Below are positions 6,833-16,940 of a stretch of DNA of 42,303 bases, piece by piece. The DNA comes from Mycobacterium palustre (GTDB lineage Bacteria; Actinomycetota; Actinomycetes; Mycobacteriales; Mycobacteriaceae): positions 1-42,303 of the forward strand of contig NZ_LQPJ01000005.1 in assembly GCF_002101785.1 (NCBI RefSeq), given 5' to 3'. The position numbers and the translations under genes are program-made. The notes under the pieces are model-generated. The model did no database searches. It was not told the origin of the DNA and saw only the letters and a program-made list of their open reading frames with translations. Within the stretch, counting starts at the first letter, position 1. Each line of letters begins with the position of its first letter.

Positions 6833-8362
6833 TCAGCCCTGCTCTCGCAGTTGTGGTTTGACCACCTTGCCGCCGGCATTGCGCGGCAACGCGTCGACGA
6901 ACCGCACGGACCGCGGCGCCTTGAAGTTCGCCAAGTGCGCACGGCTGTAGGCGATCACGGATTGCTCGTCGAGTTCGGCGCCGGGGCGGGCCACCACGAA
7001 GGCGCGGCCGACCTCGCCCAGCCGCTCGTCGGGCACCCCGATCACCGCGACGTCGGCCACGCCCTCCATCCGGGCCAGCACCTGCTCGACCTCGGCGGGG
7101 TAGACGTTGAAGCCGCCGCAGATGTACATGTCCTTGAGCCGATCGGTGATGCGCAGGTTGCCGGCCTCGTCGACGGCGCCGATGTCGCCGGTGTGCAGCC
7201 AGCCGTCGGCGTCGACGGCGGCGGCGGTGGCCTGCGGGTCGTCGAGGTACCCCAGCATCACGTTCGGTCCGCGCAGCAGCACCTCACCCGTGTCGTCGAT
7301 GCGCAATTCGAAGTCGGCGAACGGCCGCCCGCAGGTGGTGGCGACCGTGACCGCGTCGTCGTCGGCGCGGCACATCGTTCCCATGCCGTTGGCCTCGGTC
7401 AGCCCGTAGGCGGTCAGCACGATGTCGATGTCCAGCTCGGCCTGCATGCGCTCCACCAGCACCACCGGCACGGTGGCCGCGCCGGTGACGGCGAACCGCA
7501 GCGAGCTCAGGTCGTAGTCGCGGCGGGCCGGGTGGTCCAGCAGGGTCTGGTAGATCGTCGGCGGCCCGGGCAGCACGGTGATGCGGTGCTGCTCGATCGC
7601 CTGCAACGTGCGCAGCGGGTCGAAGGTCAAATGCGGGATCAACGTCGCCCCGGTCTGCAGGCAGGCCAAAATGCCGGCCTTGTAGCCGAAATTGTGGAAG
7701 AACGGGTTGATGCACAGGTAGCGGTCGTCGGCGGTGATCTTGCCGTTGGCGGCCCACGACGCCGACGCCGACAGCGACTGCCGGTGCGCGCACAGCACGC
7801 CTTTGCTGCGGCCGGTGGTGCCGGAGGTGAACAGGATGTCGCTGACGTCGTCGGGGCCGACGCCCGCGGCGCGCTCGGCGACCGCCTGCAGGTCGGTGCC
7901 GCGCGCGACGAAGTCGTCCCACGTCCCGTCGTCGGCCTCGATCGGGATCCGCACGATGTGGCGCAGGGCCGGCAACGCTGGAGGGCCCGGGCGGTTTAGG
8001 TCGGCCACCCGGTCGCTGCCGAGGAAACGGCCCATCGCGAAGAGCACCGGCGCATGCGTGCGCGCCAGGAGGTCACCGGCTTCGCCGGCCGTGTAGCGGG
8101 TGTTCAGCGGCACCATGGCGGCGCCGGCATGGTGGATGGCCAGGCAGGCCACCACCCAGTGCCAGGTGTTGGGCGACCAGATGGCCACCCGGTCTTTCGG
8201 CTGCACGCCGAGCGCGATGAGCGCCGCCGCCGCGCGGTGCACCTCGTCGCGCAGCTGGGCGGCGGTGAACGTGCGGTCGTCGGTGACGAGCGCGGGGTGG
8301 TCGGGGAGCTGGGCCGCCAGACGATCCAGCGCCGCGGGCACGGTGCGGGGATCGCCGGTCAT
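6833..8362 (-). CDS. fadD3: HIP-CoA ligase FadD3
   Basis: A 509-residue ANL-superfamily acyl-CoA synthetase. It activates 3aalpha-H-4alpha(3'-propanoate)-7abeta-methylhexahydro-1,5-indanedione (HIP), the ring C/D remnant, to HIP-CoA, which is the first committed step of the KstR2 branch. Motifs: ILFTSGTTGRSKG (P-loop, ~175-188), NPFFHNFGYKAG, LTAYGLTEANGMG (~315-328), LHTGDIGAVDE, ITDRLKDMYICGG, and the catalytic C-terminal lysine in RNAGGKVVKPQL. The product HIP-CoA is the known inducer of KstR2, so this gene generates the signal that derepresses its own operon. It leads the operon running to aspB. The start is an ATG at 8360-8362, 74 bp from the KstR2 operator. Confidence 0.94.
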   Translation of the reverse strand: MTGDPRTVPAALDRLAAQLPDHPALVTDDRTFTAAQLRDEVHRAAAALIALGVQPKDRVAIWSPNTWHWVVACLAIHHAGAAMVPLNTRYTAGEAGDLLARTHAPVLFAMGRFLGSDRVADLNRPGPPALPALRHIVRIPIEADDGTWDDFVARGTDLQAVAERAAGVGPDDVSDILFTSGTTGRSKGVLCAHRQSLSASASWAANGKITADDRYLCINPFFHNFGYKAGILACLQTGATLIPHLTFDPLRTLQAIEQHRITVLPGPPTIYQTLLDHPARRDYDLSSLRFAVTGAATVPVVLVERMQAELDIDIVLTAYGLTEANGMGTMCRADDDAVTVATTCGRPFADFELRIDDTGEVLLRGPNVMLGYLDDPQATAAAVDADGWLHTGDIGAVDEAGNLRITDRLKDMYICGGFNVYPAEVEQVLARMEGVADVAVIGVPDERLGEVGRAFVVARPGAELDEQSVIAYSRAHLANFKAPRSVRFVDALPRNAGGKVVKPQLREQG

Positions 8363-8436
8363 CGTTGCCTTCCTAGCCTGATCGCCCGGCTCCTCCTCGC
8401 GCGGCTCCGCCCGCGCGCGTCGTCACCGCGCTACAA

Positions 8437-8450
8437 AGCAAGTGCTTGGT
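8437..8450. promoter_or_regulatory. KstR2 operator between fadD3 and fadE30
   Basis: The sequence AGCAAGTGCTTGGT matches the KstR2 palindrome AnCAAGnnCTTGnT. It ends 17 bp before the fadE30 start and lies upstream of divergent fadD3, so one site can control both operons. Mtb has a KstR2 site at the same place. Between it and fadD3 lies a GC-rich stretch (8395-8425) without recognised features. Confidence 0.9.
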
Positions 8451-8467
8451 AGGTTAGCCTACAGGGC

Positions 8468-9612
<1,145 letters not shown>

Positions 9613-9616
<4 letters not shown>

Positions 9617-10401
9617 CGCTCTCCGAAGCGCCGAAAGAGATTGCCGGACACGGCCTTCTGGAGGGAAAGGTGGTCGTGGTGACCGCAGCGGCGGGCACCG
9701 GCATCGGGTCGGCCACCGCCCGGCGCGCTTTGGCCGAGGGCGCCGACGTCGTCATCTCCGACCATCACGAGCGGCGGCTGGGCGAGACCGCCGACCAGCT
9801 GAGCGTGCTCGGTCTGGGCCGAATCGAGAAGGTGGTGTGCGACGTGACGTCCACCGCCCAGGTGGACGCCCTGATCGACTCGACCACCGCACGGATGGGC
9901 CGCCTCGACGTGCTGGTCAACAACGCCGGGCTGGGCGGGCAGACGCCGGTGGTCGACATGACCGACGACGAGTGGGACCGGGTGCTGGACGTGACGCTGA
10001 CGTCGGTGTTCCGCGCCACCCGGGCGGCGTTGCGGTACTTCCGCGAAGCCAAGCACGGCGGGGTGATCGTGAACAACGCCAGCGTGCTGGGTTGGCGCGC
10101 GCAGCACTCGCAGTCGCACTACGCCGCGGCCAAGGCGGGGGTGATGGCCCTAACCCGTTGCAGCGCAATCGAAGCCGTCGAGTACGGGGTGCGGATCAAC
10201 GCCGTCTCGCCCAGCATCGCCCGGCACAAATTTCTGGACAAGACCACCTCGGCCGATCTGCTGGACCGGCTGTCGGCCGGCGAGGCGTTCGGCCGCGCCG
10301 CCGAGCCCTGGGAGGTGGCCGCCACCATCGCATTTCTGGCCAGCGACTACTCGAGTTACCTGACCGGAGAGGTGATTTCGGTTTCCAGCCAGCACCCGTA
10401 G
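9613..10401 (+). CDS. ipdF: Short-chain dehydrogenase IpdF (Rv3559c-like)
   Basis: A 262-residue classical SDR, the same length as Mtb IpdF. The Rossmann motif is an unusual TAAAGTGIG (~24-32) in place of TGxxxGIG, followed by NNAG (~99-102), an active-site serine in NNASVLGW and YAAAK (~165-169). It is thought to interconvert the 5-hydroxy and 5-oxo forms of the HIP-CoA-derived intermediate during C/D-ring breakdown. The ATG overlaps the fadE30 stop. Its stop is two bases from the stop of the convergent PPE gene, so the operon ends here. Confidence 0.92.
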
Positions 10402-10403
10402 GC

Positions 10404-12035
10404 TTACGGCAACATCCGGCTGAGGCCGAACAGGCCGGACGAGCCGGTGATCATGTTGAACAGGCCCGAGGCGTAGCCGGCGACGGCGGTGCTCAAGAAG
10501 ACGTTGTTCGGGTCCGGGACGATGTTGTTCCCGATACCCGAGACCTGGTAGTTGAAGACCGACCCGCCGCTGACCTTGTTGAAGAAGCCCGAGACCTCGC
10601 CGTTGAAGGATCCGCCGCTGGCCGTGTTGAAGAAACCCGAGATGTCGTCACCGACGTTGCCGAAGCCCGAGTTGGGGATGCCCGAGTCGGTGGTGACGCC
10701 GACGCCGGTGTTCGTGGCCCCCGAGTTCCAAAAGCCGGTGTTGGTGAAGCCCGAATTGCCGTCACCGGTGTTGACGGCGCCCGAATTCCAGTTGCCCGTG
10801 TTGTTCTGGCCCGAATTGCCGAAGCCGGTGTTCTGAGCGCCCGAGTTCCCGAAGCCGTTGTTCGCGAATCCCGAGTTCCCGATGCCGATGTTGTTGCTGC
10901 CCGAGTTCCCAAAGCCCAGGTCGTTGAGATTGCCGACGTTGAGGGTGTTGGCGCCGGTGTTGAACATGCCGACGTTGCCGCTGCCCGAGTTGAAGAAGCC
11001 GATGTTACCGGTGCCGGAGTTGCCGAAGCCGATGTTGCCGCTGCCGGAGTTCAGCCCGCCGAAGTGGAATTGGTTGGTCGTCCTGTCGAAGTAGCTGTTG
11101 CCGATCCCGATCTGATTGCTGCCGGTCAGCCCGAACCCGATGTCGTTGTTGCCGGTGTTCCCGCCGCCGATGTTCCCATTGCCGAAGTTGCCGCCACCGT
11201 AGTTGCCGTTGCCGCTGTTGCCGAAGCCGACGTTGTTGTTGCCGTTATTTCCTATGCCGACGTTCCCGCCCGGGTTCGAGCTGACCAGGTTGCCCGAGTT
11301 TCCGAAGCCGATGTTGCGGTTGCCGATGTTTCCGGAACCGAAGTTGTGGTCGCCGGTGTTGCCGCTGCCGATGTTGTTGTTGCCAATATTGCCGCCGCCC
11401 AGGTTGGAGCTGCCGGTGTTGCCGTTGCCGACGTTGCCGCTGCCCTTGTTGCCGCCGCCGAGGTTGGCGCTCCCGATGTTGCCGACACCCAAGTTGGGGA
11501 GGTTCTGCAGCAGGTCCTGCAGGGTCTGCGCCGGTGTCAGCGCGGCGGCCGCCGCCGACGCCCCGCCGTGGTAACCGACCATGGCCGACACGTCCTGGGC
11601 CCACATCGTTTCGTATTCGCTCTCCAGCTCGGCGATCGCCGGCGCGTTGAGCCCGAACCAGTTCGACCTCACCATCTGCACAAACGAATTGCGGTTGAGC
11701 TCCACCAGCAGCGGGTGCACCGTCGCCGCCTGCGCGGCCTCGAACGCACTGGCGACCGCGCGCGCCTGTCCGGCCGCACCCGCCGCTTGGGCCGCCGCCT
11801 GACTGAGCCACCCCGCATACGGTGTGGCCGCCGCCGCCATCGCCTGGGACGCCGCGCCTTGCCACGCCTGATCGGTCAAACCCGAGGTGACCGCCGAGAA
11901 CGACGACGCCGCCGAGCCCAACTCCGAAGCCAGGCCGTCCCACGCCGCGGCCGCCTCCAGCATGGGTCCCGAACCGGCACCACTGAACATCAGCAACGAA
12001 TTGATCTCCGGTGGCAACACCGCAAAGTTCGCCAT
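10404..12035 (-). CDS. PPE-MPTR protein, PPE64-like (copy 1)
   Basis: A 543-residue protein. The PPE domain spans ~1-180: it opens [18 protein letters not shown], has WQG at the helix turn (~58) and ends around [17 protein letters not shown]. After it comes a long run of MPTR-type repeats (NxGxGNxG, ~190-480) and a short C-terminal tail ending in FGLSRMLP. Such proteins are exported by ESX systems, normally with a PE partner; no partner is adjacent. Mtb PPE64 (552 residues) sits at exactly this place between ipdF and kstR2. An upstream element at 12131-12187 is shared with the next PPE gene. The ATG at 12033-12035 has a good AGGAGG-type ribosome site (complement of cctcct, 12042-12047). Confidence 0.93.
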   Translation of the reverse strand: MANFAVLPPEINSLLMFSGAGSGPMLEAAAAWDGLASELGSAASSFSAVTSGLTDQAWQGAASQAMAAAATPYAGWLSQAAAQAAGAAGQARAVASAFEAAQAATVHPLLVELNRNSFVQMVRSNWFGLNAPAIAELESEYETMWAQDVSAMVGYHGGASAAAAALTPAQTLQDLLQNLPNLGVGNIGSANLGGGNKGSGNVGNGNTGSSNLGGGNIGNNNIGSGNTGDHNFGSGNIGNRNIGFGNSGNLVSSNPGGNVGIGNNGNNNVGFGNSGNGNYGGGNFGNGNIGGGNTGNNDIGFGLTGSNQIGIGNSYFDRTTNQFHFGGLNSGSGNIGFGNSGTGNIGFFNSGSGNVGMFNTGANTLNVGNLNDLGFGNSGSNNIGIGNSGFANNGFGNSGAQNTGFGNSGQNNTGNWNSGAVNTGDGNSGFTNTGFWNSGATNTGVGVTTDSGIPNSGFGNVGDDISGFFNTASGGSFNGEVSGFFNKVSGGSVFNYQVSGIGNNIVPDPNNVFLSTAVAGYASGLFNMITGSSGLFGLSRMLP

Positions 12036-12130
12036 CGCTGACCTCCTAAACGTGTGAGCGCGCCGCCCGGTTGGGGTCGTGCGCGCGGCCAGTGAAGCTG
12101 GTCCGGCGCGCTACCGATCCCAACTTTTTC

Positions 12131-12187
12131 GACAGCGTGCGCCGACCGGCGGGCTCGATACATCGGGAAAATTCCGCATTTTTTGCG
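12131..12187 (-). promoter_or_regulatory. Conserved upstream element of PPE copy 1
   Basis: This ~57-bp block resembles 13980-14037 upstream of PPE copy 2. Shared plus-strand pieces are GACAGCGTGC, GGGCTCG, ACATCGGGAAA and a T-run followed by CG, at a similar distance (~95 vs ~108 bp) from each start codon. It contains the near-palindrome GGGAAAATTCCG. It is probably the promoter/control region, retained in the duplication. Confidence 0.55.
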
Positions 12188-12237
12188 CCGCTGCGGCGAA
12201 AAGACGATCCGCTTCGGCCGACGGGCACGGCGCGACG

Positions 12238-13872
12238 CTACGGGTTCCTCAGTAGCTGCGTGAGGCCCAAGAACCCGGCCACGCCGGTGCCCGCGTTGAG
12301 GAAGCCGGTGTCGAGACCGCTCAGGAAGCCGGTCGGGAATCCCGGGAACGGCTGGGGGATTCCCGTGTTGAGGAAGCCGGAAATGTCGCCGTTGAAGTCT
12401 GCACCGCCGCTTGCCTTGTTGAAAAAGCCCGACACGTCACCGGCATTGGCGCCGGTGACGGTGTTGTTGAAGCCCGAGACACCGCTACCGACGTTGTTCA
12501 GGCCCGAATTGACGGCGCCGCTATTGGTGGTGATTCCGATCCCGGTGTCGGTGTTTCCGGAATTCCACAAGCCCGTGTTCGTGTTGCCCGAGTTGCCGTC
12601 GAAGGTGTTGTAGCTGCCGGAGTTCTCCGAGCCGGTGTTCACGATGCCGGAGTTGCCGAAGCCGGTGTTCTCCGCCCCGGCATTGACGAACCCGGTATTG
12701 AGCGCACCGCTGTTGCCGAAACCGAAGTTCCCCTGGCCGGCATTGCCGAAGCCGACGTTGCCGACCCCGGAGTTTCCGATGCCGAAGCTTTGGATCTTGC
12801 CCACGTCGGCCGGGGCCAGGTTGACGCCGGAGCTGAAGAAGCCGACATTGCCGTCGCCGGAGTTGAAGAAGCCGATGTTGCCGGTGCCCGAGTTCCCGAA
12901 GCCGATGTTGCCGCTACCGGAATTCAGCCCGGTGAAGACGAACTGACCGGTGGTGCGGTCAAAGTACGCGTTGCCAATGCCGACCAGGTTGTTGCCGGTC
13001 AGGCCAAACCCGATGTTGTTGTTGCCGGTGTTGCCCGCGCCCTGGTTGCCGCTGCCGGTGTTGCCCAGACCGATGTTGTTGGTCCCGGTGTTGCCCACGC
13101 CGACGTTGCGCCCGGCGGTCAAGCTGGTGCTGTCATTGCCAAGGCCGATGTTGCCGGCGCCGAAGTTCCCGAAGCCGAAGTTGTTGCTGCCCAAGTTGCC
13201 GCTGCCGGCGTTGTTGTTGCCGGTGTTTCCGCCCCCGACGTTTCCGCTCCCTGTGTTGCCGTTGCCGATGTTGCCGCTGCCCTTGTTGCCGTTGCCGATG
13301 TTGCCCGTGCCGAACTTGTTGCCGACGCCGATGTTGGGCAGCGCGGCCAGGATGTCTTGCAGGCCCTGGGCGGGGGCCAACTGCGCCGCCGCCGACGACG
13401 CGCCCGAGTAGTAGCCGGACATCGCCGACACGTCTCGGGCCCACATGTCTTCGTACTCGCTTTCCAGCTCGGCGATCGCCGGCGCGTTGAGGCCGAACCA
13501 GTTCGACACGACCATCTGCACGAAGGAGTTGCGGTTGAACTCCACCAGGATTGGCTGCACCGTCGCCGCCTGGGCTGCCTCGAAAGCGCTCACCACCGCG
13601 CGGGCCTGCTGGGCCGCACCCGCCGCCTGGGTCGCGGCCGCATCCAGCCACTTCGTATACGGTGCCGCCGCGGCCGTCATCGCCTGAGCCGCCGGCCCCT
13701 GCCACGCCTGACCCGCCAACCCCGAGGTCACCGAGCCGAACGAGGACGCTGCCGAACTCAACTCCGAAGCCAGCCCGTCCCAGGCCGCCGCCGCTTCCAG
13801 CAACGGGCTCGAGCCCGCTCCGGAGAACATCAGCAACGAGTTGATCTCCGGTGGCAGCGTCATGAAACTCAT
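12238..13872 (-). CDS. PPE-MPTR protein (copy 2, tandem paralogue)
   Basis: A 544-residue protein. Its PPE domain (~1-180) is very like copy 1 ([48 protein letters not shown] are common to both), and MPTR repeats follow to ~490. The C-terminal part differs from copy 1 and ends in [13 protein letters not shown] chose the ATG at 13870-13872 ([11 protein letters not shown]) because all PPE proteins start just before LPPE and an AAGAAGG ribosome site precedes it; the open frame begins 52 codons earlier in non-PPE sequence. It lies between copy 1 and kstR2 and has no equivalent in Mtb, so it looks like a tandem duplication of the PPE64 locus. Export by ESX is inferred from the family. Confidence 0.92.
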   Translation of the reverse strand: MSFMTLPPEINSLLMFSGAGSSPLLEAAAAWDGLASELSSAASSFGSVTSGLAGQAWQGPAAQAMTAAAAPYTKWLDAAATQAAGAAQQARAVVSAFEAAQAATVQPILVEFNRNSFVQMVVSNWFGLNAPAIAELESEYEDMWARDVSAMSGYYSGASSAAAQLAPAQGLQDILAALPNIGVGNKFGTGNIGNGNKGSGNIGNGNTGSGNVGGGNTGNNNAGSGNLGSNNFGFGNFGAGNIGLGNDSTSLTAGRNVGVGNTGTNNIGLGNTGSGNQGAGNTGNNNIGFGLTGNNLVGIGNAYFDRTTGQFVFTGLNSGSGNIGFGNSGTGNIGFFNSGDGNVGFFSSGVNLAPADVGKIQSFGIGNSGVGNVGFGNAGQGNFGFGNSGALNTGFVNAGAENTGFGNSGIVNTGSENSGSYNTFDGNSGNTNTGLWNSGNTDTGIGITTNSGAVNSGLNNVGSGVSGFNNTVTGANAGDVSGFFNKASGGADFNGDISGFLNTGIPQPFPGFPTGFLSGLDTGFLNAGTGVAGFLGLTQLLRNP

Positions 13873-13979
13873 GGAGCCTTCTTTCCCAGATCCGGGCCGC
13901 AGGCGGCGGCGAGGGACGTTAGCGGTCTCGAACGCTCGGCCGCCGTTTGGCGAACTGCGGCCGGCGATCCGGACTTGCG

Positions 13980-14037
13980 GACAGCGTGCACCGGCTGGTG
14001 GGCTCGGGACATCGGGAAATTTCCCCAACTTTTACGC
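13980..14037 (-). promoter_or_regulatory. Conserved upstream element of PPE copy 2
   Basis: This is the counterpart of 12131-12187. It contains the perfect 12-bp palindrome GGGAAATTTCCC at 14014-14025, which may bind a dimeric regulator. It lies ~110 bp upstream of the PPE start and ~60 bp from the KstR2 operator of divergent kstR2, within the 252-bp intergenic region 13873-14124. Confidence 0.5.
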
Positions 14038-14095
14038 GGGGGCGCCGGACTGGCGGCCTGCACCTGGAACCGCCGAGAGGCCGCCTCACTGGCCG

Positions 14096-14109
14096 AGCAA
14101 GCGCTTGGT
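14096..14109. promoter_or_regulatory. KstR2 operator upstream of kstR2
   Basis: AGCAAGCGCTTGGT matches AnCAAGnnCTTGnT. It ends 15 bp before the kstR2 GTG, fitting autorepression of kstR2-fadA6. The equivalent site is known in Mtb. Confidence 0.9.
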
Positions 14110-14124
14110 TGATACGCTGGCCGG

Positions 14125-14727
14125 GTGGACCGAGTGACCGGTCAGGCGAACAGCCGGCGGAACGAGTTGCTGGAACTCGCCGCGTCCATGTTCGCCGAGC
14201 GTGGCCTGCGGGCCACCACGGTGCGCGACATCGCCGACGGCGCGGGGATCCTGTCCGGCAGCCTGTATCACCACTTCTCCTCCAAAGAGGAGATGGTCGA
14301 CGAGCTGCTGCGGAGCTTTTTGGACTGGCTGTTCACCCGGTACCGCGAAATCATCGACAGCGAGCCCAACCCGCTGGAGCGGCTCAAGGGCCTGTTTATG
14401 GCATCGTTCGAGGCGATCGAGGACCGCCATGCGCAGGTCGTCATCTATCAGGACGAGGCCAAGCGGTTGTTGACCCAACCCAGGTTTTCCTACATCGAGG
14501 ACATGAACCGCCAGCAACGCAAGATGTGGGTCGAGGTGCTCAACCAGGGCGTCGACGAGGGCTACTTCCGGCCCGACCTCAACGTCGACCTCGTCTACCG
14601 ATTCATCCGTGACACCACCTGGGTGTCGGTGCGCTGGTATCAACCCGGCGGGCCGCTCACCGCGCAGCAGGTCGGTCAGCAATATCTCGCCATCGTCCTC
14701 GGCGGCATTACCAAAGAAGGAGCCTGA
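14125..14727 (+). CDS. kstR2: TetR-family repressor KstR2
   Basis: A 200-residue TetR-type regulator, the same length as Mtb KstR2. The N-terminal helix-turn-helix (~12-58) reads ELAASMFAERGLRATTVRDIADGAGILSGSLYHHFSSKEEM, described here in short segments: AERGLRATTV, then IADGAGI, then LYHHFSSKEEM. The C-terminal ~140 residues are the helical ligand/dimer domain. KstR2 represses the HIP-degradation genes and releases DNA on binding HIP-CoA. All three operators in this window (8437, 14096, 21925) fit its consensus. The start is a GTG at 14125, 15 bp after the operator. fadA6 follows after 4 bp, so the repressor is co-transcribed with a target enzyme. Confidence 0.95.
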   Translation: MDRVTGQANSRRNELLELAASMFAERGLRATTVRDIADGAGILSGSLYHHFSSKEEMVDELLRSFLDWLFTRYREIIDSEPNPLERLKGLFMASFEAIEDRHAQVVIYQDEAKRLLTQPRFSYIEDMNRQQRKMWVEVLNQGVDEGYFRPDLNVDLVYRFIRDTTWVSVRWYQPGGPLTAQQVGQQYLAIVLGGITKEGA

Positions 14728-14731
14728 CACA

Positions 14732-15892
14732 ATGTCTGAGGCGTACGTCATCGACGCAGTACGGACCGCGGTCGGCAAGCGCAACGGCGCGCTGGCCGGG
14801 ATACATCCCGTCGACCTCGGTGCGCTGGGGTGGCGCGGACTGCTCGATCGGGTCGACGTCGACCCCGCCGCCGTCGACGACGTGATCGCCGGTTGCGTCG
14901 ACGCGATCGGGGCGCAGGCCGGCAACATCGCCCGGCTCTCGTGGCTGGCCGCCGGCTACCCCGAGGAGGTCCCGGGTGTCACCGTCGACCGGCAATGCGG
15001 TTCGAGCCAGCAAGCGATTTCCTTTGGCGCGCAAGCGGTCATGTCCGGCACGGCCGACCTCATCGTGGCCGGTGGCGTGCAGAACATGAGCCAGATCCCG
15101 ATCTCGTCGGCCATGACGGTCGGGGAGCAATTCGGGTTCACCTCGCCGACCAACGAGTCCAAATCGTGGCTGCACCGGTACGGCGATCAGGAGATTTCGC
15201 AGTTCCGCGGCTCGGAGCTGATCGCCGAGAAGTGGAATCTGTCGCGCGAAGAGATGGAGCAGTACTCGCTCGCCAGCCACGAGCGCGCGTTCGCGGCGAT
15301 CCGCGCCGGTCACTTCGACAACGAAATCATCACCGTGGAAACGGAATCCGGGCCGTTCCGGGTCGACGAGGGGCCGCGCGAGTCGTCGCTGGAGAAGATG
15401 GCCGGCCTCAAGCCGCTGGTCGAGGGCGGCCGGCTGACGGCGGCGATGGCCAGCCAGATCTCCGACGGCGCCAGCGCGGTGCTGCTGGCCTCCGAGCAGG
15501 CCGTCAAAGACCACAAGCTGACCCCGCGGGCCCGCATCCACCACATCAGCGCCCGCGCCGCCGACCCGGTGTTCATGCTGACCGGTCCCATCCCGGCCAC
15601 CCGCTACGCGCTCGAAAAGACCGGTCTCTCAATCGAAGACATCGACACCGTCGAGATCAACGAGGCGTTCGCGCCCGTCGTTTTGGCCTGGCTCAAGGAG
15701 ATCAAGGCCGATCCGGAGAAGGTCAACCCCAACGGCGGGGCGATCGCGCTGGGGCACCCGCTCGGCGCGACCGGGGCCAAGCTGTTCACCACCATGCTCA
15801 ACGAGCTGGAGCGCATCGGCGGCCGGTACGGATTGCAGACGATGTGCGAGGGCGGCGGCACGGCCAACGTCACGATCATCGAGCGGCTGTAG
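14732..15892 (+). CDS. fadA6: Thiolase FadA6
   Basis: A 386-residue thiolase, the same length as Mtb FadA6. Catalytic residues: the nucleophilic Cys89 in DRQCGSSQQ, the histidine in [14 protein letters not shown], and the second cysteine in TMCEGGGTAN near the C-terminus. NEAF is also present. In the KstR2 pathway it cleaves the ring-opened beta-keto CoA (MeDODA-CoA) to MOODA-CoA plus acetyl-CoA, between IpdAB and FadE32. A strong AAGAAGGAG ribosome site lies inside the end of kstR2. Confidence 0.94.
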   Translation: MSEAYVIDAVRTAVGKRNGALAGIHPVDLGALGWRGLLDRVDVDPAAVDDVIAGCVDAIGAQAGNIARLSWLAAGYPEEVPGVTVDRQCGSSQQAISFGAQAVMSGTADLIVAGGVQNMSQIPISSAMTVGEQFGFTSPTNESKSWLHRYGDQEISQFRGSELIAEKWNLSREEMEQYSLASHERAFAAIRAGHFDNEIITVETESGPFRVDEGPRESSLEKMAGLKPLVEGGRLTAAMASQISDGASAVLLASEQAVKDHKLTPRARIHHISARAADPVFMLTGPIPATRYALEKTGLSIEDIDTVEINEAFAPVVLAWLKEIKADPEKVNPNGGAIALGHPLGATGAKLFTTMLNELERIGGRYGLQTMCEGGGTANVTIIERL

Positions 15893-15916
15893 GCGCGCCA
15901 CCGCCTCCCCACCCGC

Positions 15917-15972
15917 CGAGAGTGAAATCCGCGACGGGTCAACGGCGTGTCGCGTCGTGAATTTCACACTCG
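15917..15972. repeat. 56-bp quasi-palindromic repeat, copy 1
   Basis: It begins CGAGAGTGAAATCC and ends GTGAATTTCACACTCG, so the ends can pair as an imperfect hairpin; the core is ACGGCGTGTCGCGTCGTG. The second copy at 16873-16928 is identical at 50 of 56 positions. This copy lies between fadA6 and the following gene and could act as a terminator or be a dispersed palindromic element. Confidence 0.75.
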
Positions 15973-16007
15973 GGGCGTTGTCGGTGGCGGCTGGCAGCCT
16001 CTGCGCC

Positions 16008-16916
16008 ATGACGGAGCTATTCCTCGGCGGTGAGGCTTTGGCGGCCAAAGCAATGCCGGAGCGGGTGATGCGCTCGCTCTACGCGCCGGTCTACCCCGGG
16101 GTCTACAGCCCCGCCGGTATCGAGCTGACGGGCCGCCAACGCGCGGAAGCGGCATGGCTGTGGTCGCGACGGAAGGCCGTGGTCGCCGGCAACTCGGCGG
16201 CGGCGGTCCTCGGGGCCAAATGGGTGAGCCCCGCGATCGATGCCGAGCTGATATTCGGCAATCGGCGCCCGCCGGCCGGTATTTCCGTGCACTCCGAGCG
16301 CTTGGGCCCGGGAGAGGTGATCGACGTGGACGGCATGCCGGTAACCAGTTCCGCGCGTACGGCTTTCGACATCGGGCGCTGGACGGCGTCGCGGCTGCAG
16401 GCCGTGCAACGGCTCGACGCGCTGGCCAACGCCACCGACGTCAAGGTGGCCGACATCGAGGCCGTGATGGCCGAGCATCGCGGTGTCCGGGGCCTGGCCC
16501 GGCTCCGAGGCGTGCTGCCGCTGGTCGACGGCGGCGCCGAGTCCCCGCAGGAGACGCGCACTCGACTGGTGCTGATCGACGCCGGACTGCCCGCGCCGCA
16601 GACTCAGATCACGGTGTGCGACGGATACGGCGACTTCGTCGCCCGCGTCGACATGGGCTACCGGGATTTGCGGGTCGGCATCGAGTACGACGGGCCGCAG
16701 CACTGGACGGATCCCGCGCAGCGTGACCGTGACATCGACCGGCACGCGGCATTGTGCGAGCAGGGCTGGACGATCGTCAGGGTGAGTAGCGAGCTACTGC
16801 GTTACCGGCGAGGCACCCTGATCGCCCGAGTGGTTGCCGCGATGCGAGCCGCGGGGTGGCGCGCGGCAGCGCCGAGCGTGCAATTCGCGACGGATCGACG
16901 GCGTGTCGCGTCGTGA
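16008..16916 (+). CDS. Rv3555c-like protein: AbiEi-like N-terminus, DUF559/Vsr-like C-terminus
   Basis: A 302-residue cytoplasmic protein of unknown function. The N-terminal half (~10-90) resembles the winged-helix part of AbiEi-type proteins common in actinobacteria (LYAPVYPGVYSPAG, AAWLWSRRKAVVAGNSAAAVLG). The C-terminal ~110 residues have the restriction-endonuclease-like pattern seen in DUF559/Vsr relatives: ESPQETRTR, RVDMGY, VGIEYDGPQHW, then RDxDRHAALCEQGWTIVRV. Mtb has Rv3555c in this position after fadA6. I chose the ATG at 16008 because the earlier in-frame start (15957) lies inside the repeat element. The last 12 residues (VQFATDRRRVAS) are encoded by the second repeat copy, so the C-terminus was probably rewritten by it. 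A nuclease role is inference only. Confidence 0.75.
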   Translation: MTELFLGGEALAAKAMPERVMRSLYAPVYPGVYSPAGIELTGRQRAEAAWLWSRRKAVVAGNSAAAVLGAKWVSPAIDAELIFGNRRPPAGISVHSERLGPGEVIDVDGMPVTSSARTAFDIGRWTASRLQAVQRLDALANATDVKVADIEAVMAEHRGVRGLARLRGVLPLVDGGAESPQETRTRLVLIDAGLPAPQTQITVCDGYGDFVARVDMGYRDLRVGIEYDGPQHWTDPAQRDRDIDRHAALCEQGWTIVRVSSELLRYRRGTLIARVVAAMRAAGWRAAAPSVQFATDRRRVAS

Positions 16917-16928
16917 ATTTCACGCTCG
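16873..16928. repeat. 56-bp quasi-palindromic repeat, copy 2
   Basis: A direct repeat of 15917-15972 (six mismatches) in the same orientation. Its ends, CGAGCGTG and CACGCTCG, are perfectly complementary and the inner arms nearly so. It contains the stop codon (16914-16916) of the preceding gene and lies 12 bp from the end of the convergent membrane-protein gene, so it could serve as a bidirectional terminator. Confidence 0.75.
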
Positions 16929-16940
16929 CGCAAAGGGGCG

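Noticed and set aside
9837..12041. A 734-codon plus-strand open frame covering ipdF and the first PPE gene
   Set aside because: It is antisense to a clear PPE-MPTR gene; the repeats and high GC keep the complement free of stops. The predicted protein is a monotonous mirror of the MPTR repeat.
10404..13872. Dense short direct repeats that could suggest a CRISPR array or tandem satellite
   Set aside because: They translate in frame to NxGxGNxG repeats of PPE-MPTR proteins, have no uniform spacers, and no cas genes are present.
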